NCBI RefSeq assembly: GCF_020509005.1
Contig: NC_063017.1
Location: 1,116,001-1,180,000 of the forward strand
Length of the DNA: 64,000 bases
Direction: 5' to 3'
Source of the DNA: Fulvia fulva
Lineage: Eukaryota; Ascomycota; Dothideomycetes; Mycosphaerellales; Mycosphaerellaceae
Part shown: piece after piece, positions 43,514 through 56,322 of the stretch
How positions within the stretch are numbered: position 1 is the first letter of the stretch
Layout of the letters: each line of letters starts with the position of its first letter
Notes under the pieces: model-generated
What the model was told of the DNA's origin: nothing
Seen by the model: only the letters and a program-made list of their open reading frames with translations
Databases searched by the model: none
Position numbers and translations under genes: made by a program

Positions 43514-43720
43514 TATTACGTTATTAACAGAGCAGGTTTTTATACGGGCTTATATAGGGTGTTTTGATAGTAGACTATATACTATATATATCTTTCTAGG
43601 ATAGATAAGTATTACTCTTAAAGAGGCTATAGGTAACTAATTAGTTATATAATTCTTAGCGTACGTAGCCTTAAGTTTTAAGAATAGACTATTACCTACA
43701 TATACGCTTAGATCGTAATA
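43514..43720 (-). repeat. Copia LTR fragment, RIPed
   Basis: 207 bases alignable along their length to the LTR at 30628-30834, beginning TATTACGTTA and ending CGTAATA (CGACA before RIP). More diverged than the copy at 46015. It is followed by the same internal sequence (TACCCCCTTAGCTCGTACGC). Confidence 0.85.
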
Positions 43721-44370
43721 TACCCCCTTAGCTCGTACGCTAGAGTAAATAAGCTAATCCTATATAATTGTTAGGGCGAGAGCCTAGCCTATAAGATATA
43801 AGAGTGAAAGCGAGAATGTAGGTACGAAGTGTAGATATAAAGGGTATAGTATAAATGCTACATAAAACGAAAGACGAAGAAAGTAAGAGAGGCCTAGGGA
43901 AGGCTAGATATTTATACGCGACCCTCGCGAGTACGTGTCCCCGTATTAATAGGGCTAACCCGTACGAAGCCGCGCTTAGTAGCTTTGCTCAAAACCTTAT
44001 TCCAACCTGCCCTACGTTCCGAGTCTTCTACGTACTTCTTCTAGGGTCTAGCGTAGTCGCGGGTACTTGCGGGAGTGCCGTAAGTTATATAGTTACGAGC
44101 CGAAGTGAATCTGTTAAGGTTTAGTAGAGTAGTAAATTTAGAGGGCTAGGTCCCGTAGTAAATATTACGGGGTATATAATTCTTAGCGCTTATATACTAA
44201 GCTAGACTTTCACTTCTTTACGACTTCTAAGCACTCTAAGGCTCTTCTGTCCCTACCTTCTATACACTCTATAGGGAGACTATAACAATAATTACGTATA
44301 CTCTATTATTACTACTCTCTCTATCTATAGTAGTAACGTTAGGCCCTCGGTATTACTACTACATTTATAA
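43721..44370 (-). mobile_element. Copia internal fragment split by a solo LTR
   Basis: 43721-43768 and 44293-44370 correspond to 30835-30960 of the intact element (up to GGCCCTCGGTATTACTACTAC). Similarity then stops where gypsy A begins. It is a truncated third member of the copia family. Confidence 0.75.
43769..44287 (-). repeat. Solo LTR of gypsy C family
   Basis: 519 bases, TGTTAGGGCGAGAGCC to GACTATAACA, with a 5-bp duplication ATAAT (43764-43768, 44288-44292). Matches both LTRs of the element at 56323-62618. A clean product of LTR-LTR recombination. An 89-codon frame at 43855-44124 runs antisense to the element. Confidence 0.9.
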
Positions 44371-44548
44371 GGGAGCCGTTCTTAATATAGGGCAAATAAC
44401 AAAGTTATTAGATAGGCTATCTAAGAGGAGTACGAGGTATAGAAAGTTGATATATAAGCCGAGGCATACGGGCCGGCCCGTACCGAGTCACGTGACCGAC
44501 TGCCATTTACTAGACGTCCACCTAGGCCCGTAATACCGGCCCGTAACA
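44371..44548 (-). repeat. 3' LTR of gypsy A (left limit uncertain)
   Basis: Ends CCCGTAACA at 44548, directly followed by the antisense polypurine tract CTACCCCCCCTC. Contains GAGTCACGTGACC (44495-44507) around a CACGTG palindrome and keeps several CpA/TpG sites. Confidence 0.6.
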
Positions 44549-46014
44549 CTACCCCCCCTCTAAAAAATCGGCCTGTCCTTAGTACTATTCTTCCTTACGA
44601 CGTAGGCCTATACGAAGGTCGTATCGTCCTCTAGATTATCCGCCTTATTATCTATTGCTTTGTTATCTATTACTTCGTCTTCTATAATGTCGTCTTTGTC
44701 GTTACTCGTTAAGTCGTCTATCGCTACGCTCTTACGCTTTACTCTACTATTATTATCCTCGCTATATCGAATACCGAGAGAGTCGTAGCGATTTACGAAG
44801 TCTACGAAGGCCTCCGTTATAGGCGCTATTATATAAGTATCTAAAGAGCTATAGGACCTAAGACTTTTCGGAGATAGCGGTACCGTTAAGGTTATAGAGT
44901 TATAGGAAGCTTTCTATTTATATTAACGTATATTACTCGTATTCCTACTATCGGTCGCTTTTCTCGGGTCCGTACTATATAGGTCTTTATCTAAAGCTAC
45001 TATCGCTATTAGACTAATATAGTTATCTACCTTATAAAGGAGAGCTATAGGCGCTATTTCTACCTAAAGGTAGTAATACGGATAAGGCGTAAGATAGGGC
45101 GTAAACGTATTAATACCTTAGAATCGAATAAGTTCTACGAAGAAGAGAAGATAAGAAAGTCGCGAAGCTACGATAAAGTAAACGTCGAGGTCAGGGTCTA
45201 GGGTCTAGGCGCGCTAGCGCACTAGGTCACGTGACACTAAGTATAGTCTTACGAGGTGAACCGTAATAGGTAGTACCCTCCTATAGTTACTACTTTAGCT
45301 ATAACTAATACCGACGTAGAGGGGTTTACTTTATTTACTACCTATCCTTCTAGTACTATAGAGCCGGTAGGTATTAGTTTCCTTAGGCTATTATAGTAGA
45401 AGTCTATAATAGAGGCGGCGGCTATCCCTATTATATCCTCCGCTAGCTCCTATATTAGATCCTCGTCGTCTCCTACCTAACTAACTAGATACTTATACTA
45501 GCCATACTTCCTCTATATATTTAGGATCTTATCTATATACTAGGACTAATTTATTCCCTCTTCGTTCTCTACCTCGATCGGCGGTAGGGTTAGTTCTACT
45601 TAGCTAGGTAACGCTTTATATATAGGGAGTAAGAGGTTCGGATAGAATCCGTTATATAGGTTCCCTAGCGACCGCGGTAGGCTTAGGCGATACGTACCGT
45701 TCGGTAGTACTTCTATTATTACGTAGGGGCCTACGTAGCGATAGTTAAGCTTCTTAGATAGCCGAGCTATACGCTAGTTACGGGTACTTAAGTAGACTTT
45801 ATCGCCTACCCCGTACGTAGGTACTAGCGTACGATATTAATTAGCGAAGTCGGCTTATAAGTCTTATATTATATATATTGCTTCGTATAGATACTCCCGT
45901 ATATCGCTTATTCTCTTTACGAAAGCGTCGGCCGATTATACGTTAAGCTTCTACTTAGCGGGTATCGCTCGGATCGGAAGGTCTAGCTCGCCGTCTACGT
46001 ATCGCGGTAGTTTA
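44549..46014 (-). pseudogene. Gypsy A pol, 3' part (integrase C-terminus, chromodomain region)
   Basis: Minus-strand pol of a gypsy element of the same general type as gypsy B. The polypurine tract is at 44549-44562. The integrase C-terminal GPY/F-like region lies near 45660-45800 and decayed sequence in the chromodomain position near 45400-45560. It is cut at 46014 by the copia insertion (duplication GTTTA, 46010-46014 and 52540-52544) and continues at 52545. Heavily RIPed. The domains here are inferred mainly from position. Confidence 0.65.
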
Positions 46015-49000
46015 TATCACGTTAGAAGTATAGGAAGTTATTATACGGGCTTATATAGGGTGTTTTAAAAGCAGGTTATGTATTGTATATGTCTATCTAG
46101 AATGGACAAGTGTTGCTCTTAAAGAGGCTATAGGTAACTAATTAGTCACCTAATTCTTAGCATACGTAGCCTTAAGTTTTAATAATAGGATGTTGCCTAT
46201 ATATACGCTCGGATCGCGACACACCCCCTTAGCTCGTACGCTAGAGTAAATAAGCTAATTCCTATATAATCGCGTACACCCTGTCATAACTACCCCCCTA
46301 CCTATAGTAGTAACGTTAGGCCCTCGGTATTACTACTACTATAGTAAGGGTAAGTCAGCTGTTTTAAGTGAAGTGAGCTAAGGTAAGTAAGGTGAGCTTT
46401 GTACCCCTTCCCTTATTCCTCACTTTCACTACTACTATTGTTACCTATATAATAAAGTATAGAATGTATAACTGTTACCGGTGAGATAGCTTAGGTAATA
46501 GTCCCGTTATACGGACTTTTACTTAAGTATATAATCATCTCACCTACCGGCAAACATTAGAGGTCCTAAGTTCAATCTAGGGGTAGCCTTAGTCCTATCG
46601 TATACTTAAACATATATTGTCGTCCGCTTAACTTATTAAATTGTCCGATAATTGCTCTATACCAAGTTATTTCGCTCCGGCAAATAGTAAGAGAGCTCGC
46701 TCTACCCCTAGGAAGTATAAGATACTAGTTAGTAGCGTAATGTACTAGGCTGTCTACAATAGAGCTTATACTATATAAGGTGTAATAGGGCTCTAATAGG
46801 TAATACCGGAGCAACGGTATCGGAAAGTTGAAAAGGCACCTTCGGGGTGCCTTGCTTTCTACACCTTTAAAGGGTGTATAAGGTACGAAAGTAGCGGATA
46901 ATATAGTAACAAGGTGGTAGTGTTGTTACTAGTAGTAAGTTAGAGGCGTTTCTCGCTTTCTAATTAGACGCGCTACTTTTATCGCGCGCGTACGCTACTA
47001 CTAGTAATAGGGGTGTTTCTCGCCCTTACGCTATTAGCTAATAGGTGTCCGAGAAACACCTGTTAATGATAGTACTAGGGCCGTACCGGTGAATAGTAGA
47101 TGCTTTGCCCTAGCTTTGTTGTCGTCTATAGAATTAGTAGCTACTAGTGGCCGTGTTTTACGCCTACTAGCGCTTCTAGAGAGGTGTCCGTAAAGATAAA
47201 GCCGTTCGGTGTTCGTTTCGAGATGAGGTAAGGCCGCTACTACGGGCTTCTTAGGCGTCTATTAGCCCGTTACCTCCTAATACGGCTATAGAGGGCACTA
47301 AGGTACGTAGGTCTACGCCTTCCTTAGCTATATTAAGCAGCTTAACGAAGTGCTTATGCTTCTATAGTAGAAGTAGCTCAGTCAGCCCGTCTATAGGCAT
47401 GTCGTTAGTACTAAGATACTTGATCTTAATGTCTCCGCGCTAGTCTCGCTATCGGAGCTAGTAGTAGTAGATATTAACGTAGCGTAGCTTCGTATTAAGC
47501 TTTTGCCCTTATTAGTTAATAAGGCGGATAGTCTACGTATTGTCGTAGTATAAGTAGGTACGCTAATTGAACTAAAGGTGTATCTTAGCGAAGACTCGTT
47601 CCTACTATATAAGCTCTAAGGCGGCTTACGAAAGCCCGAGTAGCTTAGCCTCTATTAAGGACTTAGTAATAGTGATTTGTTTAGATGCCTTATAATCTAC
47701 TAGTCTACCGAACAGTATAAAGACCTAGCCATTTGAGCTGGTCCTGTTATTATTTATACCGTAGGACGCGTCCGATGCTCTAAAGAACTCGTAGTTACTA
47801 CCGAGGTGCTCTAGTTAGCTATAAAGGCCAGTGATATGTTTACTAGTACTATATACAAGGTAGAGGTTCTTAGTCTCTAGGAGATAGCGTAAGTACTAAT
47901 CTATAAGCTTAAGGTGTGTCTTAGTTAGCTTGGTTAGATACTACGATAGTATAGATAAGGAAAAGGCGATGTTAGGCCGCGTATATATAGCGGCGAAGTT
48001 AAGGGATCCTATACGTTATTAGTACGTAAGGATAGCGATAGAGGTGGGTTAATAACCCTCTAGAACGGTCTAATCAAGGTATTGATCTACTAGTACTGTC
48101 GTTTTACGTATATTCGTAGATATGCTAAATTTGGCGGCTAGCTTCTTAATGTAGTCTTCTTAAGAGAGCTATAGCAAGCGCTTGTTTCTGTCGCGCGTAA
48201 CCTTAATTCCTAGGAACTAGGAGAGATTATCGAGCTCGTATATCTCGTACTTAGCAAGTAGCCGCTACTTGATATTAGTAGCATAGGCCTTATACTTACG
48301 GTAGTAGAGTATAACTAGGTCGTTAACGTAAAAGAAGAATATAACCTTGTTATTATAGTAGATACATTCGGAGTCCGATAGGGGTACTAGTCTAAGGGAG
48401 GCTAGCGTCTCGGTTAGGGAGTTATACTATAATAAAGGGGACTCCTTTAGACCGTAGAGGGCCTTAACTAGCTTAAAGGCGTGTCTATAGGATGGCCTAT
48501 CGATTCTAGGAGGTGGTTATAGATATATAGTATATAGTAGGTCCGAGTTTAGGAAGGCGTTAATAACATCGAATTGTTCGGCTTCTAGGTCGAAGCTCGC
48601 GGCTATAGTATAGTAGAGGCGGAATATACTTACTAGTAGTGTAGCGGCGTATATGTCTAAGTGTGTTCCTTACAAATCGCCTCTTACGTATAGCCTAGCC
48701 TTGAAGCTCTTTAGTATACCGTACTCGTCTAGTTTGTATTTATATACCTACTTAAGCGGTAGTAGTAGCTAAAGTCCCTCCTCTTACTAAGCATCCTGAT
48801 CCTTCTCTTCCTTTATTACCTATCTAAATATACCTATTACTAGGGCTTTAGTAAACTCCTTAGCTATAGCTTTGATCTACTATTAGGAGAAGCGGTATTT
48901 TATAGCGGCTCGGTAGTTAGAAGGTTCGGGCGGAAGGTCATCGCGGTATATAGAGGTAGTAGTATTAACACGCCTTAGAGGGCTATTACCTCTTCGTATA

Positions 49001-52000
49001 GGGCTTCGATCGCTCTTATCGCGATAGGCGCGTATTCTAGGTCGTATACCGGACATCTAGCCGATAATTATATTAGCGACTATAATCTAGTATAGTATAT
49101 AGTAGAAGTAGTAGTTAGTAGTATTAGGTACTAACTACTATATATTGTCTTGAGTCACGTGATCTGTTACGTACTCGATTTGCCGGTCTTTTTAGTTATA
49201 TATTACTGACTCGCGGTGTTACGGCTAGTATAGTTCTTGCCTAAGGAGCTTTTAGTAGGCGTCTCGAGGTTGTTAGGTATACGACTACTAAGCCTATTCT
49301 TCTACCCCCTCGGCCTATACTATGTCTTGCTCGTAATAAGCGATATATAGGTCGTAGTATTATTTAGGCTCTTTAGCCGGTTCCGCTATTACGATGTTCT
49401 CGACAGGGGTTATATACCCTACTATTAGGCGTAATAGGTTATAGAACGTAGTCTTATCGAAGAGGACGTCCTTAACTCGTATAACCCTATCTTTTAATAG
49501 GTCCTATACGCGGTAGATGTTAGTAGAGTCGTATCCTATAAGGTAGCCTATAAGCGCTCTCTCTTAGAGTTTCTCGCTCTTACTAGGCTGATCTAGTCTA
49601 TAGATGAACACGTATACAAGGGAGCTATACACTACTATATAACCTACGTTCGGAATTCGTCCTATTACTAATTCGAATAGGGTCTTCTAGCCCTTTAACT
49701 AGATAGGGGATCGCTAGAGGATATACACCGCTACTATAGTACATTATAGCCAAAGCTTTTCCGGCAATCGTGCGTAGATACGAATAGTTCTACTTATAGT
49801 AATGATTAGAGCTCTAGCTCTTTCTACTAGGTCCTACGTAGGCGCGTATTCCGCGGTTACGTGCTATTCAATCTTGTTGTTATTAATAACTAAGCGAAAC
49901 ACCTTCCTAATAGCGGGCTCGTTATCGCTATAGAAGTATACAAACCTACGACTAATAAAGTTGATAAAGCTTAGTAGGCTATTAAAGTAAGCTAATACCG
50001 ATTGCTAATCCCTATTCTTAATAGTGAACTAGAAGTGTCTATAGTATCTAGATCGTAGAAGTAGACGAGGTACCTATCACCGTTATAGGCGATAGTGAAT
50101 TCTACTAAGTCTATAGCTATGTGGCCGTATAGGGTCATTACCCTAATAGGCTAAGACCGATTATATACCTTATAAGCTTTACTAAGCCTATATACTCTAC
50201 AATATGTAGTAAGGGATACGCTTAGACTATCGTTAATAATTAGCCCCTTAACTCTAAGCGGCAACTACTTAATACGTTTAGCGCTAATATAACTAAAGAT
50301 TTGATACTACTAGCGGCTAGAGAGCTTTCGGTGTTTAATAGGGGTCCTACTAGACGTAGCTACACCTTAAGTGCCCCTAGTACTGTTTATGACTACGAGA
50401 ACGGTACGGTCACTATCCTCTTAAGTAGTTAGAGATACTACGCTATTAGCAGGTTTATCGCCGATGTTTATACCCCTACTAATAGTGCTAATAAAGTGCG
50501 CGTTACGTATCTTTTTAGTGACCTTCGGCAGTACTAGGCCCTCTTTTATAGGCCATTAGTAAATGATAGGTGACTTAGGTAGTGTGACTACCTTAAAGAA
50601 AGGGATTGTACTAGTAGGGCGGTATAGGTCTATCAATTTAGTGTCGTTATACTATATTGAATTGCTACGTCCGTACTACTAGAGTCCGGCTCTTTCTATA
50701 CGTATGTAAGAGATAACGTTTATATAAAAGCCTAGGCAGTAAGCTATATCTAGCAAGGTGAATGAATGGCCCCTAATTAATATATAAACACGCCCTAACG
50801 CTACAATTAGAAAGGTGGTTGTTCTAGCCTAGATTTCTAAGGTGGTAAGGCGCTCTATAATAAACTCTACACCCTCCTAGTCATAATGATTAATTATATA
50901 AGTGTCTAAACAGTTATTATACACCTAGTATTCCCTAAAGTTGACGCTTAACTTGCTAATTGAGCTAGAAAGAACAGTAAGGCCAACAAAGCCCTTATCG
51001 CTTAGTGATGCCTTCTTCGTATTAGTAATAGCCTTGTTACGTTCCTAGTCCTTACGATTGTGACGATTCAATACGCTAAGCAGACGCTCGCCGTCGTCGC
51101 TTAAGTAGTAGTTAATAAAGTTTTTCTAGTACTTCTTCTACTACTCTAAGCGCTAATCCTTTACTAGGCGCTTGTCGGGGTTGATTATATCGCATAAGAA
51201 CAGGCCCTTATAATAGGTGTCCTTAGGCTCGCCGGTAATGTTCTAGTAGCCGCTTGGCCTATTGTTGTCCTTATCTTTATTCTTATTACCGCGGCTACTA
51301 CTACGACCCTTATTACCGCGGCTATTACTACGGTTATTACTACGGCTACTACTACGGTCACCCTCCTTTTGACTAGCACCTATAGGTGCTGTTTCATCCT
51401 CTGCTTCTGCTAAGGTTTCTCCGGAGAAGGTTACGAAGACTAATCGACCGTTAGTTATTACTAGTACGGTGTCGCGTATCTATTCGAGGTAACGCTTAGT
51501 AAGCTTTTATAGTGACATTTTGTTACGCTTCTACTCGTTATATAGAGAAGCACCGTAGGCTAGAGCCTGCTTCTACTAAATAGTAAGTAGGAAGTGTCTA
51601 CTAAGGTCGTCGTACTCGGCGTAGTTATACTTAAGCATCTTAGTCTATAAAACTAACTAGTCTAAGTACTAGTTATCGATTCTACGTACGCTAGCCTTCT
51701 AAAGCCTAGACAGCTCAAGCGTAAGCTACCGCTTACGTAGTATATTATCTAGACTATACTGATCCTTAAGAGCCTAGTATTTCGCTCTAAGGGTGTTCTA
51801 GCCGTGTATTAGCTCTTACCCTAGCTCTGTCGTCGTACGGATAAGGTAGGTAATAAGCTTTGATTACGTAGTAGTAAAGATGTCGTATATCCGTTACCTT
51901 CGGTCTACGTCTGTTTGTCGTAGCTTGATAAAATCTCTTAATATAGCGTCTCCTACCGTATACGCTTATTAGATTTCCTTAAACGTTAAGTAAGTATACT

Positions 52001-52539
52001 CTATTAGCTCGTTACTTAGTTAGTAAGGATCTATATACTTCTAGACATTTAAAGACTCTACGTAGAGCTCTAGCTAACGGTCAAACTTGTCCTGTTAGTT
52101 ATAGCTCTTTAGAACTACGGTACCCTAAGGTAGGGTACCGGTAGTTACCGGCGTCTCGGTAGTAGCTATAACTACAAAATAGGTTATAGGCTAGTAAAAG
52201 TTCTACGCGGGCTTACTAGGCCTAGGGGATACTACTGTACTAGTTGTAGCAGTAGTGCTATAATAATATAAACTCTACTTTAGGGCTTCCTTATCGTAGC
52301 GAATATTAGTAAGCGCTAACCGGGCTTATAACTATTACGTTAGAAGTGTAGGAAGTTATTGTACGGGCTTATATAGGGTGTTTTAAAAGCAGGTTATGTA
52401 TTGTATATATCTATCTAGAATGGACAAGTGTTGCTCTTAAAGAGGCTATAGGTGACTAATTAGTCACCTAATTCTTAGCGTACGTAGCCTCAAGTTTTAA
52501 TAATAGGATATTGCCTATATATACGCTCGGATCGCGACA
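46015..52539 (-). mobile_element. RIPed sister of the intact copia, 6,525 bp
   Basis: Collinear with 30628-37402 end to end, with a 5-bp duplication GTTTA. LTRs are 46015-46221 and 52333-52539, both 207 bp. In the left LTR about two dozen differences from the intact copy are all C-to-T or G-to-A, nearly all in CpA/TpG context. About 250 bases fewer overall, mostly a deletion near 49110 matching about 33740-33972 of the intact copy, plus a gain of about 30 bases near 46976. The gag-pol frame is destroyed. Confidence 0.95.
47292..52275 (-). pseudogene. Copia Gag-Pol, RIP-inactivated
   Basis: Corresponds to the 1,751-codon frame of the intact copy. The reverse-transcriptase, RNase H and integrase regions are all recognisable by alignment, but TAG/TAA replace most Gln and Trp codons. 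The linker between integrase and reverse transcriptase has lost about 230 bases. A 64-codon open piece at 51185-51379 is the remnant of the Gly/Ser/Arg-rich Gag linker in another frame, not a gene. Confidence 0.9.
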
Positions 52540-52544
52540 GTTTA

Positions 52545-53870
52545 CCGTAGTTAGCTATAAATAGTAACACTCCCGTGCTTTTAGATACTCTATTATTAGC
52601 TATAGATTCTACTAGCGGTAGCTAATCCGGCTAGTCGTCCTAGGTATAGTTAATAAAAGCTCGGAGGTACTTTTCTATTTCCTTATTCGTGTTCTCGCTC
52701 TATCTATCGGTCTCGGAGTAGTATCTAGTAGACAACTTTCGCTTAATCTATAGCAACTTGTAGAGGCGTTATTAGAATACTAATAACTATTACGGATTAC
52801 GATCGGACGTAATCGACTTTAGGAGCCCGTACCTACTAAATACGTACTTAATATAGATATACGCGATATACTCGGCCTTTATAGTTAGTACTAGGATTAG
52901 GTACCTCTCCTTACTTAGTCTATTAGTTACTATTAGGACGTTCTAATAGGTCTAGCTATCGGTAGTATAGCGTCCTTCGGGTAGCTCGACTACGAAGTCT
53001 ATAGCTACGTCTTCCTAGGTATCGAATAGAATCGGTATCGGGTATAGTAGGCTATATAGCTTTTTAGTTAAAGTCGTAGTGTTTATATATACTCGATAAC
53101 TACGGTAGAAAGTACGAACGGTACGCGCTATCCTCGGCTATACGTAGTACTAGGTAACCTTCTTATACGTCTTAGCTCTTTCTAGATATCTAGTAGTAGG
53201 TATATCGTAGAAGGACTTAATAATTCGGCTATAGACCGTATAATACTTAAATTCGGATAGTAGTACGAATAGTCTAAGCCCGCTAAACCGGTTCCTTATA
53301 TAGATTATATCGTTAATAATAATAGCGTCGCGGTCGTTAAGCTTACTACTACGGAGTAAAGTCACCTTCTATTTATCGCGGAGTTGCTATAGAGCTTCTT
53401 AGGCGTTGTCTTAGTTATATAGATTCCGGATGTCGGTCTCGAGGCCCTAGTCGATAACTATACTAGTATTTATAGTCGTAGCTATAGATATAATCCTACT
53501 AGCTAAGAGACTTAGAGCCTTAGAGGCGGAGACGTTTATTCCCGCTATACTAAGGAATTGTTTAGGGCCGAGTAGCACGCGGTTTTAGTGTTATCGGCGT
53601 AGGTCGTGACTATTATACCGCTCCGGTAGGTCCTACGTCCGTCGTATTAGGCTATCGGGCTTTCTACCTTATTTACCCGGTCGATATATAATCTTAAAGA
53701 AGAACTAGGAGAGGAATTCGGCCTAGCGTACTTAGCGTCGGTTTAGCTCTTTCGTAGTTATAAACTACTCTAGGCTTTTATAGTCGGAGTAGACGAGTAT
53801 AGGCTTACCGCTATCTTATAGGTTCTTTAAGTAGCCTTCCTTACTATCTATATCTCCGGCTATAAGCTTA
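52545..53870 (-). pseudogene. Gypsy A pol, 5' part (integrase core, end of RNase H)
   Basis: Continues gypsy A after the copia. Minus-strand integrase core sequence lies at about 52600-53100 and the integrase zinc-binding region near 53100-53250. RNase H remnants are near 53690-53820 (VYSDYKSLE-like). Reverse transcriptase is missing, so the element is truncated about where gypsy B starts. The open frame 53150-53365 is the least damaged part and reads as the pre-integrase region. Heavily RIPed. Confidence 0.7.
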
Positions 53871-54076
53871 GTATTACGAGACTATAGTACGAGAGTATAA
53901 GGGCGTAGTATTAACGAAGTCAATAGCTAAAGAGAGAAGAGAGTCTAAGAATAAGGCCTATACTTAAAGGCCGAGGTGTCGGGCGTCGGTAGCGGGCCGA
54001 GCTTAGTCATCCGGGTCACGTGACCCGGGGTCACGTGATCAGATCCGAATCCTTCACTTACGGAGCGGCCGTAATA
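53871..54076 (-). repeat. 3' LTR of gypsy B (left limit uncertain)
   Basis: Ends GCCGTAATA at 54076, followed by CTACCCCTCCTCTAAAA, the antisense polypurine tract. Carries two CACGTG palindromes within GGGTCACGTGACCC (54010-54023) and GGGTCACGTGATC (54026-54038). These escaped RIP. Confidence 0.6.
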
Positions 54077-56322
54077 CTACCCCTCCTCTAAAATACCTTC
54101 GTCTTAAAGCGTATATCCTTAAATCTCTCTTAGCGTAAATACAAAAGCTTTATTATCCTCTATATCGTTCGTTTCGTCTATTAGCTCTAATAACCTACTA
54201 GAAGTAGGTACTAAACCCCTTTTAATATAGCTATTATTAGCATTAGGCGTATAGTTATCCTTAGCTAGAGCTATAGGGCTATTACCTTTACGTAGAGGCT
54301 ATACCGTTACGGTTAACTAAGGTACTAGATCTATTATATTTGCGTCCGGTCTTATATCGACTAAGGTCTTATTTAGAATCTAATCTTCTAGCGGATAAAA
54401 GTTGATCGGTATAGACTTAGTTAGGTTATTATACTTAAAGTCTACGACTACCTTCGGTATATTCTTATATACTACGCTCGCGGGCTCCTAGGTAGACTTA
54501 CTATCTAAATAGCCCTTCTATTTTACTAGTATAGTAATGCCTCTGCCCTTCGGCTTAGAATCTAGGACGCGTTTAACCTCCTAGGTCTTAAACGTGTTAC
54601 TAGTTTTATTAGTAAACTCGATCGGTAGCGGTCGTATATTATCTTCTAGATCTACCGGTCGGAGAAGATTTAAATAGAAGGAGTTATATACGTAGATCGT
54701 CTCTAGTTAGGTAATACTATACGTATTCTTACCGAGCGCGGTAGTAATTATTACCGGTCTAAACTATTTGACATTAAGCTTCTTAGCTAGGCGTAATGAC
54801 TTCTAGTTCTTAGTATTAATATAGATACGGTCGCCTAGGCTATATTACGGTAGTATAGTACGGTATATATTAGCGTTATCTACTTATAGGGCTTAATCGT
54901 AACGTAAGTATTTGTATAGGTACGAATAGAAGTCTTTTATCTATTAAGTAAAACGCTCTACCTTTCCGGCGGATAGACATTACTTAGTAGGTATTAGACG
55001 CTTAGAGAGGCTATCTCTATTAAAGTTACTAGTACGAGGATTACGACCTCGTTCGGTAAAGAATAGCGACACACCTATTACTTCTATAATATAGTTTTTC
55101 TTTACGAATTCCGCTAGCGGAAGCCACTATACCTAATCTCCTTATACGTAGTCGACAAAGATATAGAGGTACTTCTCTATCTCCTTATTCGTGTTCTTAG
55201 ACTGTCTATCGGTCTTAGGATAGAAGGCTATAGACAACTTATAGACTATCCCTACTAGTTCGTAGAAGCGTTACTAAAAAGCTAATAGCTACTAACTACC
55301 TCGATCTATAACGATAGACAAAGGGGCACTATATAAGCGGTAGTAGTCCTAGACGAAGACCTCGGCGATATATTCGGCCGTTATCTCCTTTACTAGGATT
55401 ATATAGTATCCCTTACCCGTACGGTTAGTAATCGTAAGGGTATTAGTATAGTTAACGCTATTATAATTAGTACTCTTCGGTAGTCCTACTACGAAATCTA
55501 TAGCAATTTCGTCCTATAGTTTAAACGGGGTTAGTAGGGATTTTAGTAGCCCTAGGTATTACGTCTACGAGGGTTTTAATAAGCGGTATTCGTAGTACTT
55601 AAAGATCTTATTACGTATATACTACGAAAGACCGGGCTAGACGAAGTCGCGAGTAATAAGCTCGTAGGTCTTCGTACGACCTAGGTAACTAGTAGAGGGG
55701 GTGCTATAATATACTTAGAAGACCTTAAAGCGTAAACCCGGTACGTCTAGTACGAAGACGTTAAAGCCGCCGTATCTATTCTTAATATAGATAAGGCGGC
55801 CTATAGCTACCGCCTCGCTATTATCTATACGGTACTAGCGTAGTAGCGTATAAGGCTCTCCTACGTCTAACTAGCGTAACACTTACTATAGCTCCGCTTC
55901 TCTATATATAACGCGGATCTTAGTTATAAGTTTATTATCCTATCGGCCTAGACGGATCTCTATTAGCGAGATATTAAGGAATCGGTGTTTAGGTAGTAAC
56001 GTCTGTTCTTAATACTATCTTCGTAGCTCGTTATCGTTTATAGGGACGTCCTATAGCCGCCGTATTAGAGTATTAGGTTTGATATTCGTCTTACTAGGAA
56101 TATAGACAATCTTAAAGTAGAACTACGATAAGAACTCGGACTAACGTACCTAGTGTCTATTTAGGACCTTAGTACTCGTGAACTATTTAAGGTTCTTATA
56201 ATCGGAGTATACTAGGATTAGCTTACCGCTTTCGTCGGTAAGGTTTTCGAAGTCGGCCTTATCTCTATTAATGTCTCTAGATATAAGCTCTAGCTTCTAT
56301 TCCTTAAAGGCTTTTACGATAG
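54077..56322 (-). pseudogene. Gypsy B pol, 3' part (integrase to RNase H)
   Basis: Minus-strand gypsy pol with the polypurine tract at 54077-54090. Integrase C-terminal sequence lies near 54650-54850, core near 55050-55500, zinc-binding region near 55600-55700, and RNase H remnants near 56130-56300. Interrupted by gypsy C at 56322 (duplication GATAG, 56318-56322 and 62619-62623). RIPed. It belongs to the same broad type as gypsy A and the 14.5-kb remnant. Confidence 0.75.
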
